Positions 52,731 through 56,905 of a DNA stretch of 56,905 nt are shown one piece after another; position 1 is the first letter of the stretch; the number at the start of each line of letters is the position of its first letter. Origin of the DNA: Lacihabitans sp. CS3-21 (GTDB lineage: Bacteria; Bacteroidota; Bacteroidia; Cytophagales; Spirosomataceae). Location of the stretch: contig NZ_RJUD01000023.1 of the NCBI RefSeq assembly GCF_024343675.1, positions 1-56,905 of the forward strand, given 5' to 3'. The translations under genes were made by a program, and so were the position numbers. The notes beneath the pieces were generated by a model. That model did no database searches, was not told the origin of the DNA, and was given only the letters and a program-made list of their open reading frames with translations.

Positions 52731-54764
52731 TTAACCAACCTTCTCCAACTCCCCTAGCCTTTCTTTCAGCTGGTTCATTTCGTCTCTAAATCTGGCAGCT
52801 TGTAAGAAATCTAACTCTGAGGCCGCCTTTTCCATTTTTGTTTTCGCTTCTTTTAACAGTGTTTCCAACTGAGGCTTACCCATATAGGCCATTATTGGGT
52901 CTGCCGCCAAGTTGATCCTTTCTGGTTCTACATAATATCCTTTGGTAGATGGCTTAAAGTCCGCAATAGAGGTTTGTTCCATGATGGCCTCCTTGCTTTT
53001 TAGTATGGTAGTTGGCGTAATTCCGTTGGCTTCGTTGTATTCTATTTGTATAATTCTACGCCTATTGGTTTCATCTATAGCCTTTTGCATTGAGCCTGTC
53101 ATACGGTCGGCATACATAATTACTTTACCATTGGAGTTACGTGCTGCCCTACCAATGGTTTGAATCAATGAACGAATATCTCTCAAAAAACCTTCTTTAT
53201 CGGCATCCATAATGGCCACCAAGGACACTTCTGGCAAATCCAATCCTTCTCTCAAAAGGTTTACACCCACCAAGACATCGATAACCCCCAAACGCAATTC
53301 ACGCAAAATCTCTACCCTTTCCATGGTCTTGATTTCGGAGTGAATGTAGCGTCCTTTTATTCCGACTCTTTCCAAATATTTGCTCAATTCCTCGGCCATG
53401 CGTTTGGTCAGTGTAGTCACCAACACACGCTCATCTTTTTTGATTCTGCCGTTTATTTCATCTAAAAGGTCATCGATTTGGTTCAAACTTGGTCTTACGT
53501 CAATTTCTGGATCCAAAAGTCCAGTAGGCCTAATGATTTGCTCTACCACTACCCCACCCGCAAGATTGAGTTCGTAGTCTGATGGTGTGGCACTTACAAA
53601 AATAGTTTGTGGCGTCAGACTTTCAAATTCTTGAAAAGTCAGCGGTCGGTTATCCATAGCCGAAGGTAACCTAAATCCGTATTCTACCAATGCGGTTTTT
53701 CTCGACCGGTCTCCGCCATACATTGCTCTTATTTGCGGCATACTTACATGGCTTTCGTCCACCACCAACAGAAAATCCTCTGGGAAATAATCTAAAAGAC
53801 AGAAAGGACGTTCGCCTGCTTTTCGTTTGTCAAAATATCTTGAGTAGTTTTCTATGCCGCTGCAATAGCCCAACTCACGCATCATTTCCAAGTCAAATTC
53901 GGTCCTTTCTTGAATTCTTTGAGCTTCCAAAACCCTGCCTTCACTCTCAAAATACTTGATTTGAGCCACCATATCATCCTGAATCAGTTTTATGGATTCC
54001 TGCATGACTTCTTTTCCTGTCACAAATAAATTGGCGGGCGGAATCACAATTTTAGGCTCAGACCTTATTTTCTTCCCTGAATTAGCATCTATCATCTGGA
54101 TTTCTTCGATGTCATCACCGAAAAAAATAATTCTGAAAGCAAAATCGGCATAGCCTGGATACACATCAACTGTATCTCCTTTTACTCTAAATGTGCCTCT
54201 ATTGAACTCTACTTCCGTTCTTGAATAAAGTATTTCAACCAATTTATACAAAAACTTGTTGCGGCTAATTACATCACCAACAGCAACTTTTATGATACTT
54301 TGCTTAAATTCATTGGGATTTCCAGCACCATAAATACAGGATACAGAGGCAATAACCACAATATCTCTCCTACCTGACATCAATGACGAAACCGTTGACA
54401 ATCGTAGCCTATCAATTTCCTGATTGATCATCAGGTCTTTTTCTATATAGGTATTGGTGGAAGCAATAAAAGCCTCAGGCTGGTAATAATCGTAGTAAGA
54501 AATAAAATACTCGACGGCATTATCAGGAAAAAATTGCTTAAATTCACCATATAGCTGAGCCGCCAATGTTTTATTATGACTCAAAATTAAAATCGGCCTG
54601 TTAATTTGCTGAATGACGTTGGCAATCGTGAAAGTTTTACCGCTACCAGTTACACCCAAAAGAACATTAGATCTTTCGCCCGCTTCAATGGCTTTTACCA
54701 ATTGCTCAATGGCTTGAGGTTGATCGCCAGTAGGTTTGAAATCAGAAATTAACGAAAAACTCAT
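52731..54764 (-). CDS. uvrB: UvrABC system protein B
   Basis: A 677-aa nucleotide-excision-repair helicase. Walker A is GVTGSGKTFTIANV (near residue 38), and the beta-hairpin region YFISYYDYYQPEAF lies near 92. VVDESHVSMPQ supplies the DEAD-like box, GVNLLREGLDLPEVSLV and QTIGRAARNSNGKV are late helicase motifs, and the C-terminal UVR domain (LLKEAKTKMEKAASELDF) binds UvrC. Full length. Single gene with its own promoter. Confidence 0.97.
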   Translation of the reverse strand: MSFSLISDFKPTGDQPQAIEQLVKAIEAGERSNVLLGVTGSGKTFTIANVIQQINRPILILSHNKTLAAQLYGEFKQFFPDNAVEYFISYYDYYQPEAFIASTNTYIEKDLMINQEIDRLRLSTVSSLMSGRRDIVVIASVSCIYGAGNPNEFKQSIIKVAVGDVISRNKFLYKLVEILYSRTEVEFNRGTFRVKGDTVDVYPGYADFAFRIIFFGDDIEEIQMIDANSGKKIRSEPKIVIPPANLFVTGKEVMQESIKLIQDDMVAQIKYFESEGRVLEAQRIQERTEFDLEMMRELGYCSGIENYSRYFDKRKAGERPFCLLDYFPEDFLLVVDESHVSMPQIRAMYGGDRSRKTALVEYGFRLPSAMDNRPLTFQEFESLTPQTIFVSATPSDYELNLAGGVVVEQIIRPTGLLDPEIDVRPSLNQIDDLLDEINGRIKKDERVLVTTLTKRMAEELSKYLERVGIKGRYIHSEIKTMERVEILRELRLGVIDVLVGVNLLREGLDLPEVSLVAIMDADKEGFLRDIRSLIQTIGRAARNSNGKVIMYADRMTGSMQKAIDETNRRRIIQIEYNEANGITPTTILKSKEAIMEQTSIADFKPSTKGYYVEPERINLAADPIMAYMGKPQLETLLKEAKTKMEKAASELDFLQAARFRDEMNQLKERLGELEKVG

Positions 54765-54782
54765 AGCTAGAAATATTTACTT

Positions 54783-54811
54783 CAAAGATAATTCAATAAA
54801 GACTAAACAAA
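54783..54811 (-). promoter_or_regulatory. Putative uvrB promoter
   Basis: On the minus strand, TTTG (54811-54808), 17 bases, TATCTTTG (54790-54783), 18 bases before the uvrB ATG. Confidence 0.5.
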
Positions 54812-54936
54812 AAATTAGCGAAAAAAGGCTAAAAAAATTGGCATTTATTTTCTCTTCAATGTGAGTTTGTGAGAAACACCATAACTATTCCAACGTTATT
54901 AGGCTAAATTTGCTCTTAAATAAAAACTACAACAAT

Positions 54937-55683
54937 ATGAAAAATTTACTCATCGCAATTTTTACTTTCGGCTCAATAGCCACCATTGCTCAACAAAACG
55001 TAGATAAATCTCTAAAAATATTCAAATTTCAGCCTTTTAGCCTCATAACTGGTTCAATGAATTTTGGTGAGGAGATTTTCAATAAATCTAAGACTCGAAG
55101 TACGGTTATTGGATTGGGAATACGTTATATCAATAGAAAAAACGATATTTATGACAATTATGGTTCAGTTTCAGCTTATAAACAGAGTTCAAAATGGCAA
55201 GGAGCTACCGCTAGTATAGAAAGAAGATTCTATGTTCCTGGATTTTTCTCAGGAGATAAATACAGTTTTATTAACGACAAATCGCAGTTTGGCATTTATT
55301 TATCTCCTGGTGTAAAAGTTGAATACAACCAAAACGACTATGACAAAAGTAGTTTTTATCAATTACCAGACCCCTCAAAACCTAGTAATTACAATTCAAC
55401 TTTTTACCAAAACTCTGGAAGAATTTCATATTTGGGCTTAATGCCAAACATGAATATCGGCCTACAGTTTACACTTTTTCAAAATCTCTACATTGACACT
55501 TACATAGGCGGTGGAATCAGATTTATATCACAAAAAATTACCAATCAAAAAGTCGACACAATTCCTGCAAACGCCACGAATTACGGATACTACGGAGTTA
55601 ATGATAACGGGGCTTTAACCACATTTGTCATCAAAGAAGGTGTTCAACCAAACTTTGGCTTTTCATTGGGTTTGAATTTTTAA
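54937..55683 (+). CDS. Outer-membrane-type beta-barrel protein, function unknown
   Basis: A 248-aa exported protein: signal peptide MKNLLIAIFTFGSIATIAQ, then alternating strands rich in Tyr, Phe and Gly (for example FGIYLSPGVKVEYNQ, MNIGLQFTLFQNLYIDTYIGGGIRF) and a C-terminal Phe (FSLGLNF), typical of small outer-membrane barrels. No family motif is recognised. I start at ATG 54937, since a TTG nine codons upstream overlaps a TAAATTTG -7 element (54905-54912). Confidence 0.75.
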   Translation: MKNLLIAIFTFGSIATIAQQNVDKSLKIFKFQPFSLITGSMNFGEEIFNKSKTRSTVIGLGIRYINRKNDIYDNYGSVSAYKQSSKWQGATASIERRFYVPGFFSGDKYSFINDKSQFGIYLSPGVKVEYNQNDYDKSSFYQLPDPSKPSNYNSTFYQNSGRISYLGLMPNMNIGLQFTLFQNLYIDTYIGGGIRFISQKITNQKVDTIPANATNYGYYGVNDNGALTTFVIKEGVQPNFGFSLGLNF

Positions 55684-55743
55684 AAAAATATTGTCAATAA
55701 ATGTCAAATTTTATAAATTGCTGTTAGTTACCCTAATGATTGA

Positions 55744-56313
55744 ATGTTAAAAAATCTGAGAAGATTTTCATCCTATTTACATGCCTCAGCCAGTTTAAAG
55801 ATGATTTTGCTGGCTTTTTTTTCACAAGTGATTTTTGCGGTTTTCATTATTCCCAAAATGGAAGCCCTCATTAATCCATTGCAAAATCAAGTACTTTTGG
55901 AGTTGAGGTTCGGCTATACATCAAACCAGTTTTATGACTTGATGAGTTCGATTGGAGGTATTGGAATCATGTATTATAAAATATATGTCCTATTTATTGA
56001 TATTCTTTATCCTATCATCTATTGTATTTCCTACAGTTTATTGCTCAGTTTATTTTTCAGAAATTCGTTTTCGAGCAATCATTATTTTCAATTGTTTAAT
56101 GTATTTCCTTTTCTGATTGGTTTTGCAGATGTTTTCGAAAATATTTCGATAGCGTATTTATTGTTTGCTTTTCCTACTCAAAACCTATTTATAGTAAAAT
56201 TAGCATCATCCTTTAGCCTCCTAAAATGGGGATTTACGATGTACAATATTTTGCTCATGCTTACGGGTTTGTTTGCTTGGGGATTTAGGACACTATTGAA
56301 AGCTAAAAAGTGA
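55744..56313 (+). CDS. Integral membrane protein, function unknown
   Basis: A 189-aa protein with about four hydrophobic helices (near residues 18-38, 78-105, 115-140 and 155-182), a basic N-terminus and a basic C-terminal KAKK. The spacing of helices and the loop with DLMSSIGGIG recall small multi-span proteins with no known role. It meets dprA tail to tail with a single base between. Confidence 0.7.
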   Translation: MLKNLRRFSSYLHASASLKMILLAFFSQVIFAVFIIPKMEALINPLQNQVLLELRFGYTSNQFYDLMSSIGGIGIMYYKIYVLFIDILYPIIYCISYSLLLSLFFRNSFSSNHYFQLFNVFPFLIGFADVFENISIAYLLFAFPTQNLFIVKLASSFSLLKWGFTMYNILLMLTGLFAWGFRTLLKAKK

Positions 56314-56314
56314 C

Positions 56315-56905
56315 TTATTTCATGGTAAACTTTTTCCCAGGGCTTTGTTTTACCAAATCAGCAAATTCAAGGTTGAGCAATATTGAAGCCAGTTTATTCA
56401 AATGAATCTGAGAATGCCAACTCAGGTCATCAATCAGCATTTCACCATTATGCATCAATAAACTCAGTACTTTACTTTCCTCTTGGGTATATTTGGTCAG
56501 GTCCAAAACTTCTTTTTCTATAATTCTTGATTTACCATTTTCCGAATTCCACTTCATCCATTCCACAAAATCCTCCGTATTTGTAAAAATCTGTGCTTTG
56601 TTGTTCGCTATCAAATAGTTAGGCCCTTCAGAGTACTTTTGAAAAATGCCGCCTGGTATGGCAAATACTTCCTTATTGTAATTGTTGGCATATTCTGCGG
56701 TTACCATTGAACCACCTTTTCTCGCAGATTCTACCACAATTGTTGCATCTGCTAAAGCAGCAATAATTCTGTTTCGAGCCACAAAAAATGATGGCTTAGT
56801 AATCGTACCAAAAGGCTGTTCGGATATGAGCAAGCCAGTTTCTTCTATTTCCTTTGCCACTTTTTTGTGTGAACTCGGATAAACAGTCTCCAAACTATTG
56901 GCCAA
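56315..56905 (-). CDS. dprA: DNA processing protein DprA, C-terminal part
   Basis: The last 196 residues of DprA, which loads RecA on incoming single-stranded DNA during natural transformation. The 5' end lies beyond the right edge; the first visible codon TTG is an internal Leu (LANSLETVYPSSH), not a start. The Rossmann-core features EETGLLISEQPFG, FFVARNRIIAALADA and VVESARKGGSMVTAEYA are followed by VFAIPGG and a C-terminal winged helix (TKYTQEESKVLSLL). Incomplete only because of the window. Confidence 0.93.
   Translation of the reverse strand: MANSLETVYPSSHKKVAKEIEETGLLISEQPFGTITKPSFFVARNRIIAALADATIVVESARKGGSMVTAEYANNYNKEVFAIPGGIFQKYSEGPNYLIANNKAQIFTNTEDFVEWMKWNSENGKSRIIEKEVLDLTKYTQEESKVLSLLMHNGEMLIDDLSWHSQIHLNKLASILLNLEFADLVKQSPGKKFTMK

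Noticed and set aside
1-56905. tRNA, rRNA, CRISPR, transposase or prophage genes
   Set aside because: I read both strands for tRNA T-loops, regular spaced repeats and transposase or phage motifs and found none that hold up.

Overview
The window looks like chromosomal DNA of a Bacteroidota bacterium, most likely order Cytophagales. The evidence is: a secreted protein ending in a gliding/T9SS type B C-terminal domain; a TonB-dependent receptor with a carboxypeptidase-regulatory N-terminus; a fused LpxC-FabZ; a DUF4254 + GT9 pair; promoters of the Bacteroidota TAnnTTTG type; low GC (roughly 35-38 % in lines counted by hand); and little use of Shine-Dalgarno sequences. I see no tRNA, rRNA, CRISPR array, insertion sequence or prophage. 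Most of the window is core metabolism and cell-envelope genes packed in short operons.

Layout. 1-2450 (minus): pyrB, an isolated nuoC, a YfcE-like phosphoesterase and a secreted protein that runs off the left edge. 2494-7037 (minus): MarR regulator, lipoprotein hydrolase, Dabb protein, secreted beta-propeller and ROK regulator. 7125-9096 (plus): maf, a leaderless 81-aa sorting-domain-like protein, a deoxyribonucleotidase and a YhhN protein. 9099-11076 (minus): SdpR-like ArsR repressor, class V aminotransferase and MarC, preceded by a 32-bp palindrome. 11263-14655 (plus): thrA and thrB, in the same reading frame. 14767-18195: one very large secreted ThuA / PQQ dehydrogenase / PKD / cytochrome c protein. 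18314-21412: DUF4254 + heptosyltransferase-like GT9 facing mpl. 21565-25752: arginine decarboxylase, an overlooked 41-aa lipoprotein, and an AT-rich FdtA-FdtB-GT2 deoxyamino-sugar cassette. 25739-28388 (minus): two SDRs and a MalY/PatB aminotransferase.

28515-32967: a small membrane protein, an overlooked 47-aa basic protein on the minus strand with a ribosomal-type promoter, then hisS-mltG-thioesterase-yihY. 33209-39132: a Tat-exported sugar isomerase-like protein, a DctA-like symporter coupled to a paraoxonase-like protein, and the malic enzyme-Pta fusion. 39556-48561: a probable seven-gene operon bounded by terminators: HD hydrolase, lpxD, lpxC-fabZ, lpxA, an ABC ATPase with odd loops, a 1147-aa gliding/T9SS protein and a DUF4920 protein. 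48688-56905: secreted hydrolase, TonB-dependent receptor, uvrB, an outer-membrane-like protein, a membrane protein and the 3' part of dprA.

How the genes fit together. Lipid A synthesis, sugar attachment, peptidoglycan processing (mpl, mltG) and T9SS/TonB surface proteins make envelope building the main theme. The DctA-like importer and MaeB could form a C4-dicarboxylate route to pyruvate. Nothing here is clearly a new defence or mobile system. The most unusual items are small: the 41-, 47- and 81-aa proteins, the divergent ABC ATPase in the lpx operon, the thrA/thrB single-stop junction, and several unexplained palindromes and inverted repeats.
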